Of a DNA stretch of 42,104 bases, positions 16,136 to 23,634 are shown piece after piece; positions within the stretch are counted from its first letter, which is position 1; each line of letters opens with the position of its first letter. Both the position numbers and the translations under genes were made by a program. Source of the DNA: an uncultured Clostridia bacterium (lineage in GTDB: Bacteria; Bacillota; Clostridia; Christensenellales; Borkfalkiaceae); assembly GCA_947624215.1 (NCBI GenBank), contig CANQJJ010000011.1:1-42104 (forward strand), given 5' to 3'. The notes beneath the pieces are model-generated. The model was not told the DNA's origin and ran no database searches. It saw nothing but the letters and a program-made list of their open reading frames with translations.

Positions 16136-17131
16136 TTTTTTATAGTTTTATTTCTCGCGGCATGTCTGGCGATCATCCCCGTCGAGCAGCTTTGCGCGTC
16201 CGCCGCAGAGACGGAAAAATATTATATCGGCGGCATGACGGCAGGTTTCATGCTGGCCGCAGACGGCGCGGAGGTGATAGGGCTGACGGAAGTCGCAGCC
16301 GAAGACGGCTTGCACCGCCCCGCCGAAGAGGCCGGGATCCGCATCGGGGATACCCTCGTGGCCGCAGACGGGATCCGCGTGAAGACCATCTCCGACCTCA
16401 ATGCCGCACTCGAGCGGAGCGGCGGAAGAACCGTCGTCTTCACCGTGCGGAGAAAAGGGGACACGGCACAGGCGGAGATCGCGCCCGTCAGGGATAAAAA
16501 GAGCGGAAAATACAAGATCGGGGTGCTCATCCGCGATACGCTCGCGGGGATCGGTACCGTGACTTATATCAATAAACAGACCTACCGTTTCGGTGCGCTC
16601 GGCCATGACGTATGCGATGAAAACAAGAATTCCCTCGGGATCGCAGAGGCAAAAGTCTATCTCTGCAGCGTCATCGGAGTCAACCGCGGCATCCGCGGCA
16701 AGGCGGGGGAGCTAAGGGGGCTCTTCATGAACGACGTCCCGCTCGGAAAGGCCGAAAAAGTGTGCAAGACCGGGCTCTACGGCAATTTTGACCGCAACTA
16801 TGATTTCTCGCACTGCAAACTCGCGGAGATCGCGCCGCTCGCGGAGGCCACCATCGGCAAGGCAGTCATTTACTCCACGGTAGACGGCACCTGCCCGCAG
16901 GAATATGAGATCAATATCGTCAAAGTGGACGCGGCAAACCGCGAAAACAAGAATTTTGTCATCAAGGTCACGGACGAACGGCTCATCGCGGAGACGGGCG
17001 GCATCGTGCAAGGGATGAGCGGAAGTCCCATCGTACAGGAGGGAAAACTCATCGGCGCCGTCACCCATGTCTTTCTCAACGACCCGACGCGGGGATACGG
17101 GATCGGCATCGAAAACATGTTGGCCGAATGA
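16121..17131 (+). CDS. spoIVB: SpoIVB serine peptidase (S55), sigma-K checkpoint
   Basis: A 336-residue forespore-secreted peptidase which, in Bacillus, cleaves SpoIVFA and so starts pro-sigma-K processing. An N-terminal signal or anchor segment (about 5-28) is followed by a PDZ domain (about 40-115, with GLHRPAEEAGIRIGDTLVAADG) and the peptidase domain. Catalytic positions: His162 in FGALGH and the Ser in GGIVQGMSGSPI (about 294-304). Length is shorter than the 426 residues of B. subtilis but the domains are complete. The start has GGAGG upstream. spo0A, its usual neighbour, is not here; a SpoIIM-like gene follows. Confidence 0.94.
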   Translation: MHKLKFFIVLFLAACLAIIPVEQLCASAAETEKYYIGGMTAGFMLAADGAEVIGLTEVAAEDGLHRPAEEAGIRIGDTLVAADGIRVKTISDLNAALERSGGRTVVFTVRRKGDTAQAEIAPVRDKKSGKYKIGVLIRDTLAGIGTVTYINKQTYRFGALGHDVCDENKNSLGIAEAKVYLCSVIGVNRGIRGKAGELRGLFMNDVPLGKAEKVCKTGLYGNFDRNYDFSHCKLAEIAPLAEATIGKAVIYSTVDGTCPQEYEINIVKVDAANRENKNFVIKVTDERLIAETGGIVQGMSGSPIVQEGKLIGAVTHVFLNDPTRGYGIGIENMLAE

Positions 17132-17171
17132 TCGATAATAAAGATGATAGTAAGGTTCATATTCTTAGGAT

Positions 17172-17768
17172 ATGGACCTTTCGTTTTTTTCGGGCTGTCT
17201 CGAACGCATCCGCGAGCACAAGCGCATGTTACTTCTCTTCGGCATTTTATATCTGCTCGGCATTGTTCTCGGTTTTCTCTTTATCACCACCCCGACGGCA
17301 TATGAGTATCATCTCACGCTGTGTGAACGGTATCTGGACCGCGTCTGCTTTTCCGACCGCAACGTCTTCGTCATCTTTCTGGAACGCTCGGCGGGAAGAA
17401 CGCTTCTGCTCGTCCTCATTTTGCTGTCGGGGGTCCACCTCGCCGCGCTCTTCGTGCCGTCCGCCGTGCTTCTCTACCGCGCCTACACATTCGGGGGGAG
17501 CATCGTCATCCTCTTTTCCGTTTATCGCGTAACGGGCGTGCTCGTCGTCTTCGTCCTGTATCTGCCCGTTCACCTGCTCATCGACGCCGTCCTCATCTGC
17601 GCGACGGCGCTCTCCTGCGTCCGCGCACCGCATTTTTGCTTTTGCAAGAAGGACTTCACGGGCATCGGGGGCGATCTCATTGCGCTGTCCATCTTTATCC
17701 TCCTCGTTTGCCTTATTGAAATGCTCCTGCTTCTCGCCGTATTTCACCCGATCGGCACACTGCTTTGA
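17172..17768 (+). CDS. SpoIIM-like membrane protein
   Basis: A 198-residue protein with a short cytoplasmic start (MDLSFFSGCLERIREHKR) and about five hydrophobic segments: 19-38, about 78-98, 102-125, 128-148 and a C-terminal one (LIALSIFILLVCLIEMLLLLAVF). The size and pattern, with LLFGILYLLGIVLGFLF near the start and a central Gly/Pro turn, resemble stage II sporulation protein M, part of the SpoIID-M-P engulfment complex. It lies directly upstream of dacF; in many Clostridia spoIIM is close to dacF. No diagnostic motif proves the call. The Shine-Dalgarno site is weak (TAAGG far upstream). Confidence 0.5.
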   Translation: MDLSFFSGCLERIREHKRMLLLFGILYLLGIVLGFLFITTPTAYEYHLTLCERYLDRVCFSDRNVFVIFLERSAGRTLLLVLILLSGVHLAALFVPSAVLLYRAYTFGGSIVILFSVYRVTGVLVVFVLYLPVHLLIDAVLICATALSCVRAPHFCFCKKDFTGIGGDLIALSIFILLVCLIEMLLLLAVFHPIGTLL

Positions 17769-17794
17769 TATTTTTTTGCAGAGTGCGCAAACTA
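17765..17794 (+). promoter_or_regulatory. Candidate forespore promoter of dacF
   Basis: TTGATA (17765-17770), 17-base spacer, CAAACTA (17788-17794). The -10 box is like the one before spoIVB (CAAAATA); the -35 box is weaker. The ATG follows after five bases. Confidence 0.35.
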
Positions 17795-17799
17795 TCGGT

Positions 17800-18951
17800 A
17801 TGAAAAAATTATTGATCGGTGCAACAGCCGCGTTGCTTGCGGCATCGCTCGTTTTTCCCGCATGCGGCATTGTCCGTGCGTCCGCCGAAGAGACGGCCGG
17901 GAAGGCGGCATATCTATGCGAATACGAAAGCGGGACGGTCGTCAGCCAAAGAGAGGAAACCAAACATCTGCCCATTGCCAGCATGTGCAAGATCATGACC
18001 TTGCTTCTGTCCTTTGAAGCGGTCGAAAGCGGGGGGCTCTCCTACGAAGAGGAGATCACCGTGAGCCAAAATGCGGCGGGAATGGGGGGCTCGCAGGTCT
18101 TTCTCGCGGCAGGGCTTTCCTACCGGGCGGAGGAGCTCATGAAGACGGTGGCCGTCTGCTCCGCAAACGATTCCTGTGTGGCGCTCGCAGAGAGGATCGC
18201 GGGAAGCGAAGAGGACTTCGTGGCCAAAATGAATGCGCGTGCCCGCGAACTCGGCGCCGAGGACACTCTCTTCGCAAATTGCACGGGGCTTCCCAAGGAG
18301 CCGCAATATTCCTGCGCGAAAGATGTCGCCCTCATGCTGAGAGCGCTCCTCGGACATCGGAAATATTTCGAATTCGCCAAGGTCTGGTATGAAGATTTTG
18401 TCCATCCCGACGGGAGGACGACCCGCATCACCAATACCAACAAGCTCATCCGCAGCTACACGGGGTGCGACGGCGGCAAGACAGGCTTTACGAATGAAGC
18501 GGGATTTTGCCTCGCTGCGACAGCCAAGAGGGGAGAGACGCGCCTCATCTCCGTCATCATCGGTGCAGACAGCTCCGCCTCCCGTTTCGATGCGACAAAG
18601 GAGATGCTCGATGGGTGCTTTCAGAGCTATGAAACGCGCGTGCTCATCCCCGAGGGCGAAGAGCTTTCCGAAAGAGTTCCCGTGCGCGGGAGCATAGAGG
18701 GGGAGATCGGCGTTGCGGCAGAGCGTTCGCTGAAAGAATTCGTAAGGCGCGGCGAAGAGGAAAAGGCATCCGTCTCCATAGAACTTTGCAAGGACCTCAG
18801 AGCGCCCGTCCCCGCGGGGACCGTCGCCGGGTGTGCCACGGCATACCGAAACGGAGTGGAGATCGGCAAAGTAGATCTCATCACCGTGCATGATGCGGAC
18901 AAAATGGGCTGGTGGGACGCCCTCCGCGAGACCGCGCGAAAGTGGCAATGA
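17800..18951 (+). CDS. dacF: D-alanyl-D-alanine carboxypeptidase, DacF type
   Basis: A 383-residue penicillin-binding protein that trims the terminal D-Ala of peptidoglycan stem peptides. A signal peptide (about 1-29, ending in ASA) precedes the S11 peptidase domain: S61-x-x-K64 in IASMCKIMT, S121-A-N123 in VCSANDSC, and KTG at 227-229 in GGKTGFT. A C-terminal beta domain (about 265-350) ends in an amphipathic tail (WWDALRETARKW) that should hold it on the membrane. The SAND variant and the spo neighbours suggest the forespore DacF that controls cortex cross-linking. The ATG at 17800 has no Shine-Dalgarno site. Confidence 0.87.
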   Translation: MKKLLIGATAALLAASLVFPACGIVRASAEETAGKAAYLCEYESGTVVSQREETKHLPIASMCKIMTLLLSFEAVESGGLSYEEEITVSQNAAGMGGSQVFLAAGLSYRAEELMKTVAVCSANDSCVALAERIAGSEEDFVAKMNARARELGAEDTLFANCTGLPKEPQYSCAKDVALMLRALLGHRKYFEFAKVWYEDFVHPDGRTTRITNTNKLIRSYTGCDGGKTGFTNEAGFCLAATAKRGETRLISVIIGADSSASRFDATKEMLDGCFQSYETRVLIPEGEELSERVPVRGSIEGEIGVAAERSLKEFVRRGEEEKASVSIELCKDLRAPVPAGTVAGCATAYRNGVEIGKVDLITVHDADKMGWWDALRETARKWQ

Positions 18952-18964
18952 GAAATTTTGCGAT

Positions 18965-18985
18965 GTACTATGTGTGACATAATAT
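18965..18985 (+). repeat. Dispersed palindromic element, family A, copy 3 (after dacF)
   Basis: GTACTATGTG, T, GACATAATAT, preceded by GAAATTTTGCGAT. It lies 13 bases after the dacF stop. The left flank GAAATTTTGCG matches copy 2 and the TGCGA of copies 6 and 7. A T-rich stretch follows, so it may also help end transcription. Confidence 0.8.
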
Positions 18986-19089
18986 TCATTTTTCCCGAAA
19001 AATTCAGGCCATCGCGTAAAAAGCTCACGGTTTGAACGATCGCGGAAAGAAAAGATGTCAAAAAGAGGAGTTTATTCCTTTGACGAAGC

Positions 19090-19123
19090 AATCGGATTTT
19101 TTTCAAAATATCCGATTTTTTCT
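19090..19123 (+). terminator. Terminator upstream of the M50 protease gene
   Basis: An 8-bp stem AATCGGAT/ATCCGATT (19090-19097, 19110-19117) with a 12-base T/A-rich loop is followed by a T run. The T run leads directly into the -35 box of the next promoter. It would end read-through from dacF. Confidence 0.7.
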
Positions 19124-19151
19124 TGCTTTTTTTTCCCATATGTTGTATAAT
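19123..19151 (+). promoter_or_regulatory. Sigma-A promoter of the M50-scpA-scpB operon, abutting the start codon
   Basis: TTGCTT (19123-19128), 17-base spacer, TATAAT (19146-19151). The ATG at 19161 is nine bases further on, so the leader is about 2-4 bases at most. Confidence 0.72.
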
Positions 19152-19160
19152 TGTACTTGT

Positions 19161-19853
19161 ATGGCAAATTACCTCATCGGCCTTCTCGCAAGTTTCTTCG
19201 CGGTGGCCATCGTGTTGACCCTGCATGAGTTCTCCCATGCCGCTGTGGCCTATCGTTGCGGGGATCTCACGCCGAAGTTCTACGGCAGGCTCACGCTAAA
19301 TCCGCTGAGGCACTTCGATCTCGTAGGCCTGCTCTGCTTCACGCTCGTCGGCTTCGGTTGGGCCAAGCCCGTTCCCATCAATCCCGGGAATTTCAGGCGG
19401 TATCGGATGGGGCTCTTTCTGACCGCGATCGCGGGCATCGTGATGAACCTGATCACGGCGGCGCTCATCTTCTATCCGCTCTATCTCGTTGTCGTCTACT
19501 ATCTTCCGCGCGTGATCTTCGTCTATGACGTTCTGACGGAATTTACTTATCGGCTGTTTGCTTACAGCCTGAGCTTTGCGGTCTTCAACCTTCTGCCGTT
19601 CTATCCGCTCGACGGGTTCCGCATCGTGGACGCACTGAACAAAAAAAGAGGGCCCGTCTACCGCTTCCTCCGCAACTACGGACAGTGGATCCTGCTCGGG
19701 CTCATCGCGGAAAGTTTTCTCTGCAACATGCTCGTCAGAGGAACAGGACTCTATTTTATTTCCAACTTTGACGTTCTCGGCTGGGTCATGCAGTTTGCGA
19801 CAGGCATTCTCGGCTGGCCCATCACAACACTTTGGGGGTTGATCCCGTGGTAA
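19161..19853 (+). CDS. Site-2 protease family (M50) membrane metalloprotease
   Basis: A 230-residue polytopic protein with the zinc motif HEFSH (22-26) in the first helix and NLLPFYPLDGFRI (142-154) carrying the third ligand Asp150. This is the compact M50B class often called YwhC-like or Rip-like. No PDZ domain is present. It has six hydrophobic segments. This class commonly sits upstream of scpA-scpB in Clostridia. The substrate is unknown. The ATG at 19161 follows its -10 box by nine bases and has no Shine-Dalgarno site. The stop overlaps scpA (TAATG). Confidence 0.9.
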   Translation: MANYLIGLLASFFAVAIVLTLHEFSHAAVAYRCGDLTPKFYGRLTLNPLRHFDLVGLLCFTLVGFGWAKPVPINPGNFRRYRMGLFLTAIAGIVMNLITAALIFYPLYLVVVYYLPRVIFVYDVLTEFTYRLFAYSLSFAVFNLLPFYPLDGFRIVDALNKKRGPVYRFLRNYGQWILLGLIAESFLCNMLVRGTGLYFISNFDVLGWVMQFATGILGWPITTLWGLIPW

Positions 19854-20902
19854 TGAATTCAGAACAAGAGGGCGCACGCATGCATCCTACCGACGATATC
19901 GAAGTCTCCGAGACAGGACCTGCCGCGGAAGTTTCTCCTGCGGAGAGCATCGCAGAGGATCCCGCGGCCTCTTCTTTCACGCCTATCGAAGCCGAAGAGG
20001 GGACAATGGCCGACGCGGAGATCGAAAAAGAGCTTGCCCAGCGTGCACAGCGCGCAAAAGCCGCCGAAACGGCCGCGGCACGGGAAGCCCGCATCAAAAA
20101 TATCAGCGAACGGTTCGATTCCAACGTTGACTATACGACGGTCCTCGACGGGTTTGAGGGCCCGCTCGACCTTCTTCTCTACCTCATCGACAAGGAAGAG
20201 ATCGAGATCAAAGATATCTTCATATCACAGGTCACCGAGCAATTCCTCGCCTACATGCGCGGGCTCCCTTACCTCGACGTGGACAAAGTCACGGACTATC
20301 TGAACATCGCCGCGACCATCCTCCGCATCAAGGCGCAGTCGCTCGTGCCCGTTCTCGGGCAAATGGCCGACTATTGGGACGACACGGATGTGGAGGAGGA
20401 TAAGCAGGAGCTCATCCGCGCCATCGAGGAATACAAGCGTATCAAAGAGGAAGTCGATGAGCTGAAAAAGCGGGAAACGCTCGGGATGTATTTCCGCCCG
20501 CCGGACAAGGAGATCGGCGCGACGAAGACGGTGTATTCCCTCGATGAACTCACGCTAGAAAACCTCGTCCATGCCATCTCCTCCCTTCTTTTGAAGCGGG
20601 GCGACGAGATCTACGAGGAAGAGGATGTGCGCGAGATCCCCCAAGACGAATATACGGTCGCGCAGAAGATCCAGTCCATCCTCGCCGTGTTCGAGGCGCA
20701 GGAGGAGGTCCGCTTCGAGGAACTCTTCGGGCGGGATAGTTCCCGTTCCGAGATCGTGACGACCTTCCAGGCTGTGCTCGAACTTTTGAAACACCAATAT
20801 TTGCGTGTACGCCAGCCCGATCCCTTCGGACAGATCTTTATCACTTTCAACTCGGAGTCGAGCCATGTGTGGTTAGGCGAAGAGATCGACGAATACGAAT
20901 AA
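19853..20902 (+). CDS. scpA: Segregation and condensation protein A, with acidic N-terminal extension
   Basis: A 349-residue kleisin that bridges SMC heads in the SMC-ScpAB condensin. The family core starts at about residue 93 (YTTVLDGFEGPLDLLLYLIDKEEIEIKDIFISQVTEQFLAYM) and ends in the winged helix (EEVRFEELFGRDSSRSEIVTTFQAVLELLKHQYLRVRQPDPFGQIFI). The first 90 or so residues are an acidic, Ala/Glu-rich, low-complexity extension with a helical stretch (EIEKELAQRAQRAKAAETAAAREARI) absent from standard ScpA (about 250 residues). I chose the ATG at 19853 overlapping the upstream stop; a downstream start would leave the extension untranslated, but its codon bias looks coding. Confidence 0.92.
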   Translation: MNSEQEGARMHPTDDIEVSETGPAAEVSPAESIAEDPAASSFTPIEAEEGTMADAEIEKELAQRAQRAKAAETAAAREARIKNISERFDSNVDYTTVLDGFEGPLDLLLYLIDKEEIEIKDIFISQVTEQFLAYMRGLPYLDVDKVTDYLNIAATILRIKAQSLVPVLGQMADYWDDTDVEEDKQELIRAIEEYKRIKEEVDELKKRETLGMYFRPPDKEIGATKTVYSLDELTLENLVHAISSLLLKRGDEIYEEEDVREIPQDEYTVAQKIQSILAVFEAQEEVRFEELFGRDSSRSEIVTTFQAVLELLKHQYLRVRQPDPFGQIFITFNSESSHVWLGEEIDEYE

Positions 20903-20914
20903 GGGAGATCCATC

Positions 20915-21640
20915 GTGGAAAATTTAGTGAATATCGTCGAGGCCATCCTGTTTGCCTCGGGAAAGAGCATAAAACTTACAGACATTGCCGAAAAACTCGG
21001 CGTCACGGAAGGGGAGATCAAGGAAGTTCTGGATGTTCTGAAAGAACGCTACGGGGAAAACGGCGGCATCCGGCTTCTTGAATTCAATAAGAAGGCGCAA
21101 CTCGGAACAAATCCCGCCTATAAGGACTCCGTCGCCGCCGTTCTCACTCCAATCCGCGAGAAGGAACTCACGCGCACCATCCTCGAATGCGCCGCCATCA
21201 TTGCCTACAAACAGCCCATCACGCGTGCCGAGATCGAACAGCTGCGCGGCGTGAGCAGCGATTACGGCGTCAATGCGCTTCTCGAGCTCGGGCTCATCTA
21301 TGCGTGCGGCCGCAAGGATGCCATCGGCCATCCCGTCCTCTATGCCACGACGGACGAATTCTTAAAGCGGTTCAAGCTGCGCTCGCTCGAAGAACTCCCC
21401 GACTACGACGATCTCATGGATGCGATCGCCCGTCCCGAGGGAGAGCACGACAGCTATCTCTATGCCCGCGGCGAGTGGGAGACCATCGACGCAGACAGTT
21501 CCTCGACGCTTGGCTCGGCCGATGCGGAGTCCGAAGAGCCGCCGAGGAAGAACAGTCCCAAGCAAAAAGAGGATGGCGACTACGGCATCCCTGACTTTTT
21601 GCGCGGATTGGACGACACGGATATCGTCAAAATCACCTGA
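20915..21640 (+). CDS. scpB: Segregation and condensation protein B
   Basis: A 241-residue partner of ScpA with two winged-helix domains: VNIVEAILFASGKSIKLTDIAEKLGVTEGEI at the start and RTILECAAIIAYKQPITRAEIEQLRGVSSDYGVNALLELGLIYACGRKDAIGHPVLYATTDEFLKRF in the middle. The last 60 residues are acidic, Ser- and Lys-rich and probably disordered (SSTLGSADAESEEPPRKNSPKQKEDGD). The start is the GTG at 20915 with AAGGGAG about eight bases upstream. It follows scpA after 12 bases. Confidence 0.94.
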   Translation: MENLVNIVEAILFASGKSIKLTDIAEKLGVTEGEIKEVLDVLKERYGENGGIRLLEFNKKAQLGTNPAYKDSVAAVLTPIREKELTRTILECAAIIAYKQPITRAEIEQLRGVSSDYGVNALLELGLIYACGRKDAIGHPVLYATTDEFLKRFKLRSLEELPDYDDLMDAIARPEGEHDSYLYARGEWETIDADSSSTLGSADAESEEPPRKNSPKQKEDGDYGIPDFLRGLDDTDIVKIT

Positions 21641-21657
21641 TCCGCATTTTCGGTCTT

Positions 21658-21686
21658 GCATAAATCACATGAATTCGCGCATGATA
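21658..21686 (+). promoter_or_regulatory. Candidate forespore (sigma-F/G type) promoter of ytfI-ytfJ-dacB
   Basis: GCATA (21658-21662), 17-base spacer, CATGATA (21680-21686). It fits GHATR-N17-CATHHTA with one mismatch. ytfI-ytfJ is a forespore operon in Bacillus, which supports the call. Confidence 0.5.
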
Positions 21687-21691
21687 TGGTC

Positions 21692-22273
21692 ATGGGCGAA
21701 TTTTTTGTGTGGTCGGCTTTTCTTGGCACACTGCTCTTTCTCTTTCCCGTCTTTGTCGGGTTCGATACCTACATCAACGTGCGGGAAAATAAGGCCTATT
21801 TCGCCCTGAGTGTCTTCGGGCTTCGGGTCTTGGGCGGATACGGCGAACTATACCGCGACGGGGCTGCCATCCATCTCACGAAGAAATTCGCGATATTCCT
21901 TCCCTACGATAAGATGAGGGATACGCGAAAATACTTCGAGATCACAGACGGCTTCCAGCTCTATAAGTTCCACCAGATCGTGGAGACGGGGGGCGCAGAT
22001 TCCATTTACGGGATCCTGCTCGCCACGCTCTTGCAGGCGGGCGGAGGTGCCGCGTTTGCGTATCTACGCACGAAGCATCCGTTTTTGTCCCTCAAAAACG
22101 GGACCGTGCTCGCCGACGAAACCTGTCTCAAACTTACGGTGGAGACGGTCACCGTCTTCAACGGGCTCGTTCTGACACTCGCGATTGCAAAAAAAGCATT
22201 GGAGGCATTGTTAAATTGGATAAGAAGCAAAAAGTTGACGGCATCATGGAAAAAACAGCAGAGCAACTCGTAA
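21692..22273 (+). CDS. ytfI: DUF2953 membrane protein (YtfI-like)
   Basis: A 193-residue protein with an N-terminal hydrophobic segment (GEFFVWSAFLGTLLFLFPVFVGF) and a beta-rich DUF2953-type body (GFDTYINVRENKAYFALSVFGLRVLGGYGEL). It ends in a hydrophobic, Lys-rich tail. DUF2953 proteins sit upstream of ytfJ in sporulating Firmicutes; their function is not known to me beyond that link. Starts at 21686 (inside the candidate -10 box) and 21692 are both possible; the promoter favours 21692. No Shine-Dalgarno site is visible. It overlaps ytfJ by 58 bases. Confidence 0.7.
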   Translation: MGEFFVWSAFLGTLLFLFPVFVGFDTYINVRENKAYFALSVFGLRVLGGYGELYRDGAAIHLTKKFAIFLPYDKMRDTRKYFEITDGFQLYKFHQIVETGGADSIYGILLATLLQAGGGAAFAYLRTKHPFLSLKNGTVLADETCLKLTVETVTVFNGLVLTLAIAKKALEALLNWIRSKKLTASWKKQQSNS

Positions 22274-22593
22274 AGCTCGTCGATGTCAACACTGTCATCG
22301 GCAATCCCGTCTTCTCGGCAAGCGGGGCGGAGATCATTCCCTTCACCAAGGTGACGATGGGATACCTCTCCGGGGGCGGCGAATACGGCGAGGTGAAGGC
22401 AGTCAAGGACGATGAGAGCTTTCCCTTTGCGGGCGGCGCGGGGACGGTCGTCCACATCAAACCGGCGGGCTTTCTCATCGACGACGGACACGGTTGCCGC
22501 GTCGTGAAAGTCACCGACGATCCGCTCGACGGCATCATAGAAAAGGCGGGGGAACTGCTGGAAAATTTGGTAAAGAAGAATGAAGAAAATTAG
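22216..22593 (+). CDS. gerW: GerW family sporulation protein (YtfJ)
   Basis: A 125-residue protein of the GerW family, recognised by VDVNTVIGNPVFSASGAEIIPFTKVTMGYLSGGGEYG and the Gly-rich GGAGTVVHIKPAGFLI. In Bacillus, GerW (YtfJ) is a spore protein needed for L-alanine germination. The start is the TTG at 22216: GGAGG lies ten bases upstream, and the extra residues (MDKKQKVDGIMEKTAEQLVKL) match the helical family N-terminus. The ATG at 22246 is the alternative. Its stop overlaps dacB by 14 bases. Confidence 0.88.
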   Translation: MDKKQKVDGIMEKTAEQLVKLVDVNTVIGNPVFSASGAEIIPFTKVTMGYLSGGGEYGEVKAVKDDESFPFAGGAGTVVHIKPAGFLIDDGHGCRVVKVTDDPLDGIIEKAGELLENLVKKNEEN

Positions 22594-23572
22594 CTTTTTT
22601 CTTGCGCTATCCCTGCTTTTCGCACTTCCCGTGCGCTTGATCCCCGTGAATGCGGAGGCGGCGACGAAGGGACGCGCGGAGTGCGTCGTGGAGGTCACCT
22701 CGCGGCGCTTTCTGCACGAGGAGAACGCCGAGGCACACCTTCCCATGGCAAGCACGACCAAGATCCTCACGGCGATCATGATCATCGAGGACTGCACGCT
22801 CTCGGACGTCGTCACGGTCCCGCCTGAGGCCGCCGGCGTGGAGGGATCGAGCGTCTATCTGAAAGCAGGGGAGGAATACACCGTGCAGGATCTTCTCTAC
22901 GGGCTCATGCTCCGCTCGGGAAATGACTGCGCCGTGACGCTCGCCCTGCACCACAGCGGGAGCATCGGGGCCTTTGCGCACGAGATGACGCGCCGCGCCG
23001 AAAAAATGGGGGCGGAGCACAGCCGCTTTGAGAACCCGCACGGCCTTCCCGATGACAGGCACTACACCACGGCCCGCGATCTTGCCCTCATTGCCGCCTA
23101 CGCCATGCAAAACGAGACATTCCGCGAGATCGTCTCGACAAGCTACTATGAGCCGCGCGGATGGAAGAACAAGAATAAATTTCTCTCCTCATACGAGGGC
23201 GCGAACGGCATCAAGACGGGATTCACCACCGCGGCAGGCAGGTGCCTCGTTACGAGCGCGGAACGGCAGGGGATGACGCTCGTCTCCGTCCTTCTCAATT
23301 GTCCGCAGACATACGAACGCACGGAGGAACTCTTCGACGATCTCTATGCGCGCTACCGTATGATCCCGCTCCTCGATCGTTCCATGCCCTTTGATGGCTA
23401 TGAGATCAAGCGGAGTTTTTCCTACCCGCTCACGCAGGACGAGCTCTCCGAGATCCGCATCGAGGGGCTTACGACGATGCCTCTTCCCGAAAACAAGGGG
23501 GAAGTTGCGGGGCAAGTGCTCATTTCCCTCGGGAATCGCTTGATTTTTTCCGAAAATTTGTATATCATGTAA
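22580..23572 (+). CDS. dacB: D-alanyl-D-alanine carboxypeptidase, DacB (spore PBP5*) type
   Basis: A 330-residue S11 family penicillin-binding protein with a signal peptide (about 1-27). Active-site motifs: S58-T-T-K61 in MASTTKILT, S113-G-N115 and K212-T-G. The C-terminal beta domain is short and there is no clear membrane-anchoring helix. The position directly after ytfJ is that of spore dacB in Firmicutes, where it sets cortex cross-linking from the mother cell. The spmA and spmB genes that often follow are absent. It is shorter than, and distinct from, the dacF-like protein at 17800. Confidence 0.88.
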   Translation: MKKISFFLALSLLFALPVRLIPVNAEAATKGRAECVVEVTSRRFLHEENAEAHLPMASTTKILTAIMIIEDCTLSDVVTVPPEAAGVEGSSVYLKAGEEYTVQDLLYGLMLRSGNDCAVTLALHHSGSIGAFAHEMTRRAEKMGAEHSRFENPHGLPDDRHYTTARDLALIAAYAMQNETFREIVSTSYYEPRGWKNKNKFLSSYEGANGIKTGFTTAAGRCLVTSAERQGMTLVSVLLNCPQTYERTEELFDDLYARYRMIPLLDRSMPFDGYEIKRSFSYPLTQDELSEIRIEGLTTMPLPENKGEVAGQVLISLGNRLIFSENLYIM

Positions 23573-23575
23573 ATA

Positions 23576-23593
23576 TGCCCATGGATATGGGCA
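23576..23593 (+). other. Hairpin in the dacB-rluB gap
   Basis: A 7-bp stem TGCCCAT/ATGGGCA with loop GGAT, nine bases before AAGGAG (23602-23607). No T run follows, so it is not a terminator. Confidence 0.45.
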
Positions 23594-23613
23594 CAGAAAC
23601 GAAGGAGTGCAGA

Positions 23614-23634
23614 GTACTCTGCGTGACATGATAT
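23614..23634 (+). repeat. Dispersed palindromic element, family A, copy 4 (at rluB start)
   Basis: GTACTCTGCG, T, GACATGATAT, preceded by AGTGCAGA. The rluB ATG at 23633 lies on its right end. A local perfect palindrome GCAGAGTACTCTGC (23609-23622) overlaps it. The element separates AAGGAG (23602-23607) from the start codon. Confidence 0.7.
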
